NCBI GenBank assembly: GCA_947487895.1
Contig: CANKYF010000018.1
Location: forward strand, 23,382 to 87,381
Length of the DNA stretch: 64,000 nucleotides
Direction of reading: 5' to 3'
Source: an uncultured Flavobacteriaceae bacterium
Lineage (GTDB): Bacteria > Bacteroidota > Bacteroidia > Flavobacteriales > Flavobacteriaceae
Part shown: positions 35,709 through 45,587 of the stretch, in pieces
How the letters are laid out: the number at the start of each line of letters is the position of its first letter
How positions within the stretch are numbered: position 1 is the first letter of the stretch
Made by a program: the position numbers and the translations under genes
Notes under the pieces: generated by a model
Told to the model about the DNA's origin: nothing
The model's input: the letters and a program-made list of their open reading frames with translations, nothing else
Databases searched by the model: none

Positions 35709-36956
35709 ATGAAACAATTTCTTTCTGTTATAGTCTTGTTATGCTTTTATCTTAACTCAAATGCTCAAATATCTTTTGAAAAAGGTTATTTTATAAATAA
35801 TGTTGGACAAAAAAAGGAATGTCTAATAAACAATAAAGACTGGAAAAACAACCCTAAGACTTTCACATACAAATTCTCAGAAGATGGGGTAGAAAAAACT
35901 ATGTATATGGTAAATGCAAAAGAGTTTGGTATTTATAATTTTTCTAAATATATAAGAACCGAAGTTGATGTAGATTTATCAAGCCCTTATGTAGATAAAA
36001 TGAGCTCAAAAAGAGAACCAGAATATAAGAGAGGAACTGTGTATTTAAAAACTCTTATAGAAGGAAATTCTAATTTATATTACTACGAAACTGGTAATTT
36101 ATCACGCTACTTTTTCTGTACTGAAAATAAAAGCATTACCCCTTTAACTTATAAAATCTATGAAGCAGAAAACATTGTGGCTGTAAAATATAATAACGAT
36201 TTTAGAAATCAATTATTCACCTCACTTAAATGTGATCATTTAACCTCCAAAGATTTTGAATCTTTAAAATATGATCAAAAAGACTTAGAAAAAGTCATTA
36301 TCAAATACAATAATTGCAAAGACCCTAGTAATAAAGAACAAAAAATAAGAAAAAATGACAATATAGAACAAGTCCACTTAATAGCTAAAGGTGGTATAAG
36401 AAGATCTCAATTTAAAGCTACTGAAAACCCTGAATTTCTGTTTATCCAAGAAAGAAACCTTGATTTGGGGTACAATACAAGCCTTACTTTAGGCGTTGAA
36501 CTAGAATATTTTTTTAATTTTGCTAAAAATAAATGGGCTGTAAGTATAGAACCTATTTTTCAATCTTACAGTGGCAGCGCTACTCTTGAAGTAAGAAACC
36601 CAATAGCCAACAGCATTAATATAGAAAATTATAGTTTAGACTACAAATCTCTAGAAACAAGTCTAGGTTTAAAACACTACATGTTTTTAAATAACAACTC
36701 TAAACTATTTTTAAATTTCAACTTTGTAATTGACACTGAATTCAATTACACATTTAATGCTCAAAGAAATTCAAGAAATTATAATGTCGATGAAAACAGG
36801 AAGTTAGAAAGTACATTTTCCTTAGGGACTGGTTACAGATATTTAAACAAATATAGCTTAGAATTGAGATACCTTATAGATAGAGGAAAGCTTGTTGCTC
36901 CTTGGAAATCAGATTTTTCAGGAGTTTCATTAATGTTTGGATACACTATTTTCTAG
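35709..36956 (+). CDS. Uncharacterised protein with signal peptide and probable beta-barrel end
   Basis: 415 residues. A signal peptide ends in SNAQ (residue 20). The N-terminal half (20-200) is rich in Lys, Tyr and Asn, with short beta strands. The last 190 residues alternate polar and aromatic residues and end in a Phe (MFGYTIF), as outer-membrane barrels do. I recognise no enzyme motif. Similar flavobacterial proteins are often given unrelated automatic names, so I leave it unnamed. It is a single gene on the + strand, convergent with the permease gene 22 bp away. Confidence 0.75.
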   Translation: MKQFLSVIVLLCFYLNSNAQISFEKGYFINNVGQKKECLINNKDWKNNPKTFTYKFSEDGVEKTMYMVNAKEFGIYNFSKYIRTEVDVDLSSPYVDKMSSKREPEYKRGTVYLKTLIEGNSNLYYYETGNLSRYFFCTENKSITPLTYKIYEAENIVAVKYNNDFRNQLFTSLKCDHLTSKDFESLKYDQKDLEKVIIKYNNCKDPSNKEQKIRKNDNIEQVHLIAKGGIRRSQFKATENPEFLFIQERNLDLGYNTSLTLGVELEYFFNFAKNKWAVSIEPIFQSYSGSATLEVRNPIANSINIENYSLDYKSLETSLGLKHYMFLNNNSKLFLNFNFVIDTEFNYTFNAQRNSRNYNVDENRKLESTFSLGTGYRYLNKYSLELRYLIDRGKLVAPWKSDFSGVSLMFGYTIF

Positions 36957-36978
36957 CTAATAGCAATTTAATATATGT

Positions 36979-38073
36979 TTATTGCTTAACATCAAATGCA
37001 TCTCTAAGCGCATTACCAATAAGCATAAACGCCATAACTAGACTCATTATACATACTCCGGGTATAATAGCCAAGTAAGGCTTTCCAAGAATGATATAAT
37101 TGTAATGATCTTTAATCATGGCACCCCAGCTAGCCATAGGTGGTTGAGCACCTATACCTAGAAAACTTAGTCCGCTTTCAATTAAAATAGCTCCAGCAAA
37201 ATTTGCAGCAGCAATTACTATAACAGGCGCCATTATATTTGGTAAAATATGCTTAACTATAATTCTATAATCATTAAAACCTAGTGCTTTTGCGGCAGTC
37301 ACATATTGCATTTCTTTAGCGCTAATTATTTGCCCACGCACTACTCTTGCTACTTCTACCCACATAGTTAAACCAACAGCTATAAACACTTGCCAAAATC
37401 CTTTTCCTAAAGCTAAGGTTATTGCTATTACCAAAAGTAATGTTGGAATTGACCATGTAACATTAATCAACCACATAATAACGGCATCAATTTTACCTCC
37501 AAAATAACCAGCAATACTCCCCATAAAAACACCTATTAAAAGCGATATAAAAACAGCCACAAAACCTATAAAAAAAGAAATTCTAGCCCCTACCAGCACC
37601 CTACTTAAAAGATCTCTACCATACTTATCTGTACCAAAAAGAAACGTTTTATTTTCAATATAATCGCTAACTTCAGCATTTGAAAACCTATTAATATTTA
37701 TAGCTTTTTCAACTCCAGCAATACCATCAGAAGCATACTCAGTATATGTTAGTGTTTCATTTTCTATAGAAAAATCTGAAATTGGTACTTCTGTATCAGA
37801 ATTTTTTCTTCCAAAGAACCATTTTTCAATACTATTTTGATCTGAACTAAACTGAGAAGGAATCGTTAGCATAGCCACCTTAAAACCTGGCTCCTTTGAA
37901 TGAATAGATAAATGCATTTGATTGGCGTACATAGAATTATCTGGCGCTATCAAATAAGCAAAAACTGAAATCAAGCCTATTAAAACTAAAAAATAAAAAC
38001 TGAAAACGCCCCAAAAATTCTTTTTAAACTTTTGGAGCGCTAATTGTTTTAATGAGTTAGATACACCACTCAT
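36979..38073 (-). CDS. ABC transporter permease, OppC/DppC-like
   Basis: 364 residues. An N-terminal membrane helix (about 20-45), a periplasmic insertion of about 90 residues, then GTDKYGRDLLSRVLVGARISF and five more helices with the EAA-type coupling loop AAKALGFNDYRIIVKHILPN (about 265-285). This is the inner-membrane subunit class of peptide/nickel importers. No OppB-like partner, ATPase or binding protein is adjacent; the partner genes must be elsewhere. It starts eight bases after the tail-specific protease stop, so the two are co-transcribed. Confidence 0.9.
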   Translation of the reverse strand: MSGVSNSLKQLALQKFKKNFWGVFSFYFLVLIGLISVFAYLIAPDNSMYANQMHLSIHSKEPGFKVAMLTIPSQFSSDQNSIEKWFFGRKNSDTEVPISDFSIENETLTYTEYASDGIAGVEKAININRFSNAEVSDYIENKTFLFGTDKYGRDLLSRVLVGARISFFIGFVAVFISLLIGVFMGSIAGYFGGKIDAVIMWLINVTWSIPTLLLVIAITLALGKGFWQVFIAVGLTMWVEVARVVRGQIISAKEMQYVTAAKALGFNDYRIIVKHILPNIMAPVIVIAAANFAGAILIESGLSFLGIGAQPPMASWGAMIKDHYNYIILGKPYLAIIPGVCIMSLVMAFMLIGNALRDAFDVKQ

Positions 38074-38080
38074 ATATACA

Positions 38081-40243
38081 TTAATTCTTTACTTTATTAC
38101 GTTTGTTTAAAGCTACCTTTTTAACAGGATAAGACATTTTTAAATCTTCTAATACATTTATAGCTTCTTCTACATAAACATCTTTAACTAAGTTCTCATG
38201 CCAACGTTCTCTTTTTTCTTGTAAATCTGTGGTATCTTGAGTAAACAAATTCTTCTCATAACCATGAGATCTAAATGTTAAATTAGTATTATACTTAGAG
38301 ATAGCATTAAACTTTTTACCTTCCTCATCGTTTTTCTCTAAATCTTGTTTGTACATTTTATAATTTAAAGACACTTCTGTTTCATCTATTTTACTTTTAA
38401 CCCATTTAGCATTTTCTTCAATAAGTTTCAATTGCTCATTAGCACTCATACGTTCCTTACTTTTTTTAATGGTTTTATCATAATCAAAGTAATACTCCCA
38501 AGGCTTATAATCTGCCGCAGTAATTTCATCATATGGTAGCGGATTATCTTTTTCTTTTTCCCCTACTTCAATAAAGCTAAAACGTCCTGGGACTTCTACA
38601 TCACTTTGCACCCCTTCTAACTGTACTGAACCTCCATTGATTCTATAATATTTTTGTGTAGTAAAAGCTAAAGCGCCTAAATCTCCACTTGTACTGTTTC
38701 TTACTAAATCATTTAAATTATAAACATTTTGTACAGTACCTTTTCCATACGTTTGCTTACTTCCAATAACAATTGCTCTTTTATAATCTTGCATTGCAGC
38801 CGCCATTATTTCTGAAGCTGAAGCTGATAATTCGTTTACCAAAATAACTAAAGGACCATCCCAAGAAATAGATTCATCCATATCTTCTAAAACTTCCTTT
38901 TTTTCTCCTGTTGATCGTACTTGAACAATTGGTCCTTCTTTTATAAATAAACCAGCCATATCAACAACAGTTGGTAAAGACCCTCCACCATTATTTCTTA
39001 AATCTAGAACAAGACCTTCTATACCTTCCTCCTTTAAACGTTCAATTTCTTTTTTGACATCTTGTGCAGCATTTACGTTCTTATAATCATTAAAATCTAC
39101 ATAAAACTTAGGAAGATTAATAAGACCAAATGTTTTCCCTTCTTTTTCAACTACTGATGATTTTGCATAGGTTTCACCTAATTCTACAACATCTCTTGTG
39201 ATGACAACATCTTTAATAGTGCCATCAACTTTTTTAATAGTTAATGTTACTTTAGTTCCTTTAGGGCCTTTGATATATTTAATGGCATCATTAATTCTCA
39301 TACCTACTATATCTATAGGGAACTCCTCATCTTCTTGCTTCACTTTAAGAATGATATCTTCAACATCTAACTCTTTGCTTCTCCAAGCTGGACCACCAGA
39401 AATTAATTCTACTATTTTTATATAATCCATTCTTTTTTGAAGCCTAGCTCCAATACCTTCTAACTTACCAGACATATCCATATCAAAAGCTTCTTTATTT
39501 CTAGGAGCCAAGTAATAAGTATGCGGATCAAATTCTTCAACAATAGCATTCACATAAATAGAAAACCATTCCTCCCTTTTTAAATCATCTATATTATCAT
39601 TAAAATAAATATTTAAAGACTTTAGAGTAGCTTCTCGAGCTTCTTTCTCTATTTCAGTTTCTGTTTTAGAAATATAAGAAGCATCTCTTTCCTTTGTTTG
39701 TTCTTCTTCTATGTGTATATCATCATAATTTGACAACGTCGAAAATTTCAATTGTTTTCTCCAACGTTCTTTTAACAGTTTTTTATTTCTAGCATACTCA
39801 TCTTTGTCATAATCTGTGTTAAAAGTTTCATCTATAGTATAATCAAAAGGAGTAGATAAAACCTCTGCATAAATTTCTTTAGCCTCAGAAATTCTTTGAA
39901 GCAAACGACTGTACGTTACATTAAAAAAAGTAACATCTGTTGCTTTTAATTGATCGTCTAGTTCAAGTTTATACCTTGAAAATTCCTTTATATCAGATTC
40001 AAGAAAATAGCGCTTGAATGGATCTAATGTTTCTATGTAATCTTTATATAATTCTTCTGAAAAAGTATCATCCATAGCAATAGGATCAAAATGCCCGCGC
40101 TCTAAAACAAATGTGATAATTTGCACAAGTAATTTATCCTTATCTGGGTTATCAAATGTCTTAGTGGTAAAACTGCATGATGCAAAAGCTAAAAGCAGCA
40201 ATAAGGATAGAACTTTATAATTCCTTTTCATAATTTTTCTCAT
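38081..40243 (-). CDS. Tail-specific carboxy-terminal processing protease (S41A, Prc-like)
   Basis: 720 residues. The lipobox AFASC (Cys23) suggests a lipoprotein facing the periplasm. The PDZ domain lies at about 245-330 and the S41 catalytic domain at about 340-530, with Ser in ELSASASEI and Lys in GSKQTYGKGTVQN forming the Ser-Lys dyad. A C-terminal DUF3340-type region follows. It degrades or trims periplasmic proteins from their C-termini. A second ATG at 40231 would give the same mature protein. It is divergent from surE. Confidence 0.94.
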   Translation of the reverse strand: MRKIMKRNYKVLSLLLLLAFASCSFTTKTFDNPDKDKLLVQIITFVLERGHFDPIAMDDTFSEELYKDYIETLDPFKRYFLESDIKEFSRYKLELDDQLKATDVTFFNVTYSRLLQRISEAKEIYAEVLSTPFDYTIDETFNTDYDKDEYARNKKLLKERWRKQLKFSTLSNYDDIHIEEEQTKERDASYISKTETEIEKEAREATLKSLNIYFNDNIDDLKREEWFSIYVNAIVEEFDPHTYYLAPRNKEAFDMDMSGKLEGIGARLQKRMDYIKIVELISGGPAWRSKELDVEDIILKVKQEDEEFPIDIVGMRINDAIKYIKGPKGTKVTLTIKKVDGTIKDVVITRDVVELGETYAKSSVVEKEGKTFGLINLPKFYVDFNDYKNVNAAQDVKKEIERLKEEGIEGLVLDLRNNGGGSLPTVVDMAGLFIKEGPIVQVRSTGEKKEVLEDMDESISWDGPLVILVNELSASASEIMAAAMQDYKRAIVIGSKQTYGKGTVQNVYNLNDLVRNSTSGDLGALAFTTQKYYRINGGSVQLEGVQSDVEVPGRFSFIEVGEKEKDNPLPYDEITAADYKPWEYYFDYDKTIKKSKERMSANEQLKLIEENAKWVKSKIDETEVSLNYKMYKQDLEKNDEEGKKFNAISKYNTNLTFRSHGYEKNLFTQDTTDLQEKRERWHENLVKDVYVEEAINVLEDLKMSYPVKKVALNKRNKVKN

Positions 40244-40409
40244 CAGTTATTTTTTAAGAGTTCTATTAAAAAAATAGTAATAGTTTACTAAAATAAAGAA
40301 AAAACTATGCCAATAACTGCAAATAGGGCTAATTTTTTGTAAAACCAAAGAAAATAAGCTTTTACTAATGAAATTATGTATTTTAGCGATGATTTTATCT
40401 ACTAAACCC

Positions 40410-41183
40410 ATGTCAAAAAAACCCCTTATACTTGTTACCAATGATGATGGTATAAATGCACCTGGTATTAGAACATTAATTAGTATTATGAATACTATAG
40501 GGGATGTTGTTGTAGTTGCTCCAGATAGTCCGCAAAGCGGAATGGGACATGCCATAACTGTAAATGCTACGCTTTATGTTAACAAGGTTCAAGTTGATGA
40601 TGGTCCTCAAAAAGAATATCGCTGTTCTGGCACACCTGCTGACTGTATAAAACTTGCTATAAGAGAATTACTTGATAGAAAACCTGATATCTGTGTTTCT
40701 GGCATCAATCACGGTTCTAATTCTTCTATAAACGTTATTTATTCTGGCACTATGAGTGCTGCTGTTGAGGCGGGTATAGAAGGCATACCATCTATAGGGT
40801 TTTCGCTATTAGACTATTCATGGGATGCTAACTTTGAAGCTACAAAATCTTTTGTAAAACGAATTACTGAAGAGGTTTTAGAAAACAAACCAAAAAATGG
40901 TTTAATCCTTAATGTAAACATTCCTAATCTGCCTGAAAACGATATTAAAGGCATAAAGGTATGCAGACAAGCTAAAGGTAATTGGGTTGAAGAATTTGAC
41001 AAACGTACCAATCCTATGGGTAAAGATTATTATTGGTTAAGCGGTAAGTTTGTTGATTTAGACAATGGTGAAGATACAGACACATTTTTCTTAGAAAACG
41101 GATATATTACTGTGGTTCCCGTACAATTTGATTTAACTGCTTATAAAACTTTAGAAACACTAAAAACTTGGAATTTTAATTAA
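40410..41183 (+). CDS. surE: 5'/3'-nucleotidase SurE
   Basis: 257 residues from the ATG at 40410 (MSKKPLILVTNDDG). A longer frame from 40368 adds 14 residues ahead of the conserved start and is rejected. The metal-binding Asp-Asp of TNDDGINAPG, SPQSGMGHAITV and VSGINHGSNSS with later Asn are all in place. It dephosphorylates nucleoside monophosphates and is metal dependent. The next small gene starts four bases after its stop. Confidence 0.96.
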   Translation: MSKKPLILVTNDDGINAPGIRTLISIMNTIGDVVVVAPDSPQSGMGHAITVNATLYVNKVQVDDGPQKEYRCSGTPADCIKLAIRELLDRKPDICVSGINHGSNSSINVIYSGTMSAAVEAGIEGIPSIGFSLLDYSWDANFEATKSFVKRITEEVLENKPKNGLILNVNIPNLPENDIKGIKVCRQAKGNWVEEFDKRTNPMGKDYYWLSGKFVDLDNGEDTDTFFLENGYITVVPVQFDLTAYKTLETLKTWNFN

Positions 41184-41187
41184 AAGA

Positions 41188-41472
41188 ATGACAAAAGATA
41201 TTTTTATAGGAATTTTTGTTGGCTTAATAGCCAATGCTATTGGTTTATTTGCCACTGCTAATTTTTTAGGTAATGGTGATGATTTTGTTACTGTTATTAA
41301 AGCCGCTGCTCAAGAAGGTTTTTTAGGTAAATTAATAAGTTTAGGGGCTGTTTTAAACTTGATAGCTTTTTTCATCTTCATTAAAAAAAGACAAGATTAT
41401 AGAGCCCGAGGTGTTTTGTTAATAACTGTTTTTATTGCTGTTTTTACATTTGTATTTAAATTGTTTTATTAA
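41188..41472 (+). CDS. Small hydrophobic protein, unknown
   Basis: 94 residues with three predicted membrane helices (about 4-26, 46-64 and 75-92). I recognise no motif. Tight spacing (four bases after surE, six before lpxB) places it in the surE-lpxB transcription unit, suggesting an inner-membrane accessory role. Conserved hypothetical is the most that can be said. Confidence 0.8.
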   Translation: MTKDIFIGIFVGLIANAIGLFATANFLGNGDDFVTVIKAAAQEGFLGKLISLGAVLNLIAFFIFIKKRQDYRARGVLLITVFIAVFTFVFKLFY

Positions 41473-41478
41473 TTTAAA

Positions 41479-42603
41479 ATGAAGTACTACATACTTGCTG
41501 GAGAAGCATCAGGTGATTTACATGGTTCCAATCTTATGAAAGCACTGCTAAAAGAAGACAGTGACGCTAATATAAGGTTTTGGGGTGGTGATTTAATGCA
41601 AGCTGTTGGAGGTACTTTGGTAAAACACTACAAGGAACGTGCTTTTATGGGCTTTACCGAGGTGATTATGAACCTCTCAAAAATCTTTAAACTCATTTCT
41701 TTTTGTAAAACTGATATCAAAGCATTTAATCCTGATGTAGTACTATTTATTGATAATTCCGGATTTAATTTACGTATTGCAAAATGGGCGAGAACAGAAG
41801 GTTTCAAAACTAATTATTATATCTCACCACAAGTTTGGGCATCTAGAGCCAGCAGAGTAAAAGCTATTAAAAGAGATATTGATGCCATGTATGTTATTCT
41901 ACCTTTTGTAAAACCTTTTTATGAAAAGCATAATTACAATGTAGAATTTGTAGGTCACCCTTTAATTGATGCTATTTCAAATAGAATTCAAGTTGATGAA
42001 GCTACATTCAGAAAAACCCACAACTTAAGTGATAAGCCTATTATTGCGCTTTTACCTGGAAGTAGAAAACAAGAAATAAAAAACATGCTTTCTGTCATGT
42101 TAAGCTTAGTAGAAGATTATAAAGACTACGAATTTGTTATTGGTGGTGCTCCCAGTCAGGAATATAGTTTCTATGAGCAATTCATCAAAACCGATAATGT
42201 TAAGTTCATTTCAAACAAAACGTATGATTTATTAAGTGTTTCTCATGCCGCATTGGTAACATCAGGGACTGCCACTTTAGAAACTGCTTTGTTTAAAGTA
42301 CCTCAAGTGGTTTGTTATAAAGGAAGCACCATTTCTTATCATATTGCAAAACGTATTATCACTCTTAAGTTTATATCATTGGTGAATTTAGTAATGGATA
42401 AAGAAGTGGTCACTGAACTTATTCAAAATGATTTCAACCAGAAAAATCTAAAAGAAGAACTTGATAAAGTTTTAACCTATGAAAATCGCCAACAAATGTT
42501 TGAGGAGTATTATGAGTTAGAAAAAGCTTTAGGCGGTAAAGGTGCCAGTGAAAATACTGCTAAATTGATTCACCAAGGTCTATTAGGAAAACAAGACCAA
42601 TAA
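41479..42603 (+). CDS. lpxB: Lipid-A-disaccharide synthase
   Basis: 374 residues. GT19 fold: N-terminal ILAGEASGDLHGSNLM, FIDNSGFNLRIAKW, YYISPQVWASRASRVK and LLPGSRKQEI followed by VTSGTATLETALFKVPQVV are classic LpxB segments. It condenses UDP-diacylglucosamine with lipid X at the inner membrane during lipid A synthesis. Its last 34 bases overlap the convergent gene on the - strand. Confidence 0.97.
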   Translation: MKYYILAGEASGDLHGSNLMKALLKEDSDANIRFWGGDLMQAVGGTLVKHYKERAFMGFTEVIMNLSKIFKLISFCKTDIKAFNPDVVLFIDNSGFNLRIAKWARTEGFKTNYYISPQVWASRASRVKAIKRDIDAMYVILPFVKPFYEKHNYNVEFVGHPLIDAISNRIQVDEATFRKTHNLSDKPIIALLPGSRKQEIKNMLSVMLSLVEDYKDYEFVIGGAPSQEYSFYEQFIKTDNVKFISNKTYDLLSVSHAALVTSGTATLETALFKVPQVVCYKGSTISYHIAKRIITLKFISLVNLVMDKEVVTELIQNDFNQKNLKEELDKVLTYENRQQMFEEYYELEKALGGKGASENTAKLIHQGLLGKQDQ

Positions 42604-42938
42604 ATTATTTCTTCAGGTTTTAAAACCTCTATAAATTCATATAAGGGTACATAAATTAAAATGAGAGCCATTAAAATTAACGTTATCCTAGAGAATAATG
42701 TTATTTTCTTTGAATGAAGCTCCCGTTCTTTTATCTGAATATTTGAGAAACTAAAAGTATAATCTGCAACATTTGTGGTTTGGCTTAAGGTATCCTCGTT
42801 AAAAAACACACCTTTCCTTTTAGAAAACTTAAATTTCTTAAAAAAGTAGTTTATAAATACACACCCAAATACTAATAATATAAACCATGAGGTTATCAAG
42901 CTATCAAAATCAGAATAAAAAAGAGAATATAACTTCAT
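42570..42938 (-). CDS. Small membrane protein, unknown
   Basis: 122 residues, with one membrane helix near 15-33 (SWFILLVFGCVFINYFF) and another near 83-103 (ITLILMALILIYVPLYEFI). I recognise no family. It is convergent with lpxB and overlaps its 3' end by 34 bases; the C-terminal residues encoded in the overlap are less constrained. The two helices and a good ATG support a real gene, but this is less certain than its neighbours. Confidence 0.6.
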   Translation of the reverse strand: MKLYSLFYSDFDSLITSWFILLVFGCVFINYFFKKFKFSKRKGVFFNEDTLSQTTNVADYTFSFSNIQIKERELHSKKITLFSRITLILMALILIYVPLYEFIEVLKPEEIIYWSCFPNRPW

Positions 42939-42995
42939 AGAAATAAATTCTGAGATTAATTTACAAAATTTTAAATTATTCTTTAATTTTCACGT

Positions 42996-43520
42996 ATGAA
43001 TAAAAAGCTCCTTTTCTTATTTACAGCAACCATAATTCTAACATTTACTAATTGTGGCTCTTCAAAAAAAGTTAAAACACGTAAAACCTCATCTACTAAA
43101 GTAGTTAAGAAAAAAGAAGACCCCAAAAAGATGTCTAAGGCAGATAATATTGTAGCCTTTGCTAAACAATTTAAAGGTGTTAGGTATAAATGGGGCGGCA
43201 CTACTAAATCTGGAATGGATTGTTCCGGTTTGGTTTTTGAATCTTACAGAGCTCATGATATTTATTTACCCAGAATATCTAGAGACATGGCTAAAAAAGG
43301 CAAAAAAGTTTCTTTAAAAGATCTAAAAGAAGGGGATTTATTATTTTTTAAAACTTCAAAAAGAGGAAGACATAGAATTAACCATGTAGGTCTGGTTATA
43401 AAATCTACTTCTAAAAACATTGAATTTATTCACTCCACCTCTAGTAAAGGGGTTATAATAACTAAATTTTCAGAGACTTACTGGAATAAAGCTTTTGTAG
43501 AGGCACGTCGTATTTTGTAA
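42996..43520 (+). CDS. NlpC/P60 family lipoprotein (cell-wall peptidase)
   Basis: 174 residues. The lipobox FTNC (Cys20) is followed by a basic linker and the NlpC/P60 domain (about 48-170). The catalytic triad is visible: Cys76 in MDCSGLV, His130 in INHVGLV and His146 in FIHSTS. Such enzymes cut peptidoglycan stem peptides, usually between D-Glu and DAP. It lies 22 bp upstream of comEC on the same strand. Confidence 0.94.
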   Translation: MNKKLLFLFTATIILTFTNCGSSKKVKTRKTSSTKVVKKKEDPKKMSKADNIVAFAKQFKGVRYKWGGTTKSGMDCSGLVFESYRAHDIYLPRISRDMAKKGKKVSLKDLKEGDLLFFKTSKRGRHRINHVGLVIKSTSKNIEFIHSTSSKGVIITKFSETYWNKAFVEARRIL

Positions 43521-43542
43521 GATTTTTATATCTTTCGGCTGC

Positions 43543-45582
43543 ATGCAGCTATTTAATTTTACTATTATCAAACTTACCATATGTCTAATTACTGGCATTT
43601 GCATTGGTTATTTAGTAAATGTATCGCTAACAGTATCGTTTTGCATCACTGCTCTTATTTTACTTCTTTTAGCCGCATCTTACTATATTTCTAAAAAGCA
43701 GTTTATTAAAACTATTTGGTTTGGCTTTTTTAGTTTTTTAATAATGATTTCCTTAGGAATTCTATCCGTTAATCTTCATAATCAAAAGAATTTCTCAAAA
43801 CATTATTCTAATAAGTTTTTACAAACAGAAGACTCTCTTAACACGATTTCATTTAGAATTAGAGAGGTTTTAAAATCGGGCAACTATTACGATAAGTACA
43901 TTATTGATATTTTAAAAATTAATGATATTGAAGTTAATGGAAAATCACTTTTAAATATAAAGAAGGATTCACTGAAACCTACTTTAAATATTGATGATAT
44001 TTTAATTACCAGAGCCGAATTTAAAAGCTTAATTCCACCATTAAATCCCGATCAATTTGATTATAAAAGTTATTTAGAAAAACAGCACATCTATCATCAA
44101 TTATTTATTAAAAACCAGTTTTTATTAAGAGCAAACTCTAAAATTCATACTGTTTTTGGAATGGCAGCCATAATTAGAAAACACATTAATTTTCAACTTA
44201 AAAAATATAAATTCACAACAGAAGAATTAGCTATTATTAATGCACTTTTTTTAGGCCAGAGACAAGACATAAGCCAAGAAGTATTTTCTAACTATGCCAA
44301 TGCTGGCGCTATACATATTCTAGCAGTTTCGGGTTTGCATATTGGTATCATTCTAATTATTTTAAATTTTTTATTTAAACCCATTGAAAAACTTAAAAAC
44401 GGTTACTTATTTAAGACTATTTTGTTGGTTTCTATTTTATGGGGATTCGCAATTATTGCGGGGTTATCCGCATCGGTTACAAGAGCTGTAACTATGTTTA
44501 GCATTGTTGCTATTGCTATGCATCTTAAAAGGCCTACCAATATTTACAACACGCTTGCTATTTCCATGTTTGTAATTTTACTATTTAAGCCTTTATTTCT
44601 TTTTGATGTTGGTTTTCAATTAAGTTACTTGGCAGTTTTTGCTATAGTTGTTATAGACCCTTTTTTATATAATCTTTGGAAACCAAAAAATTGGTTTTTA
44701 AATAAATATTGGCATACGCTTACTATTACTATTTCAGCACAATTTGGCATTATCCCTATAAGTCTTTATTACTTTCATCAATTTCCTAGTTTATTCTTTA
44801 TTTCTAATCTAGTGATTATTCCGCTTCTAGGTTTTATACTAGGTTTTGGCATATTTATAATTCTTCTAGCTTCTTTTAATAAATTACCTCAGTTTTTAGC
44901 AGATAGTTTTGGATACATCATAAGTACTATGAATAACTTTGTTGAATGGATTTCTCAACAACACACTTTTCTTTTTCAAAATATTTCTTTTAATCTTTTA
45001 CAGGTTTTAGCTTCTTATGTTTTAACTATATCGATAGTTAGACTATTCATCAAAAAGAATTATATAAGGCTTCGTTTTTTTCTAATTGGTGTTCTCTTCT
45101 TCCAAATTTCATTTATTTATACCCAATATCAATCACCTAAAAATGAATTTATCATTTTTCATAAAAGTAGAAATAGTTTAATAGGGAATATATCTAATAA
45201 CAAAATAACTGTAACACATAATTTTGATAGTATTACTTCTTCAAAAAACAATATTATTACAAATTACATGATAGGTAATCATATAAATTCTATTGAAAAA
45301 GACACTTTTAAAAACATTTACATGCTAAACAAAAAAGTTGTTTTAGTTATTGATAGTCTGGGTCTCTATAATATTAAGTCTCTTAAACCAGATTATGTTT
45401 ATTTAAGACAATCTCCTAAAATAAATTTAAACAGACTTATTGATTCTATATCTCCAAAACAGATAATAGCCGATGGTAGTAATTATAAATCGTACATTCA
45501 ACAATGGGTAGCTATTTGCGAAAAAAGAAAACTCCCTTTTCACCATACTAGTAAAAAGGGAGCTTTTATTATAAAGTATTAA
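43543..45582 (+). CDS. comEC: ComEC/Rec2-family DNA uptake channel, without a complete nuclease domain
   Basis: 679 residues. Two N-terminal helices and a DUF4131 region (about 1-210) are followed by the competence domain (about 225-495) with LAVSGLHIGIIL and LSASVTRAVTMF. The channel moves single-stranded DNA through the inner membrane. The C-terminal 150 residues lack the HxHxDH metal motif of the beta-lactamase-like nuclease found in Firmicutes ComEC, as in many Bacteroidota. The coding end contains a terminator-like hairpin (45532-45562). Confidence 0.93.
   Translation: MQLFNFTIIKLTICLITGICIGYLVNVSLTVSFCITALILLLLAASYYISKKQFIKTIWFGFFSFLIMISLGILSVNLHNQKNFSKHYSNKFLQTEDSLNTISFRIREVLKSGNYYDKYIIDILKINDIEVNGKSLLNIKKDSLKPTLNIDDILITRAEFKSLIPPLNPDQFDYKSYLEKQHIYHQLFIKNQFLLRANSKIHTVFGMAAIIRKHINFQLKKYKFTTEELAIINALFLGQRQDISQEVFSNYANAGAIHILAVSGLHIGIILIILNFLFKPIEKLKNGYLFKTILLVSILWGFAIIAGLSASVTRAVTMFSIVAIAMHLKRPTNIYNTLAISMFVILLFKPLFLFDVGFQLSYLAVFAIVVIDPFLYNLWKPKNWFLNKYWHTLTITISAQFGIIPISLYYFHQFPSLFFISNLVIIPLLGFILGFGIFIILLASFNKLPQFLADSFGYIISTMNNFVEWISQQHTFLFQNISFNLLQVLASYVLTISIVRLFIKKNYIRLRFFLIGVLFFQISFIYTQYQSPKNEFIIFHKSRNSLIGNISNNKITVTHNFDSITSSKNNIITNYMIGNHINSIEKDTFKNIYMLNKKVVLVIDSLGLYNIKSLKPDYVYLRQSPKINLNRLIDSISPKQIIADGSNYKSYIQQWVAICEKRKLPFHHTSKKGAFIIKY
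45532..45562 (+). terminator. Terminator hairpin embedded in the comEC 3' end
   Basis: The arms ctccctttt and aaaagggag (9 bp) are followed by cttttatt on the + strand. The stem lies inside the last codons of comEC, six bases from the convergent gene, so it probably serves the tail-to-tail pair. Confidence 0.6.
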
Positions 45583-45587
45583 TGTCT

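Noticed and set aside
40247..40555. 102-codon frame on the - strand covering the surE start
   Set aside because: It overlaps the conserved surE N-terminus and promoter region and shows no protein family character.
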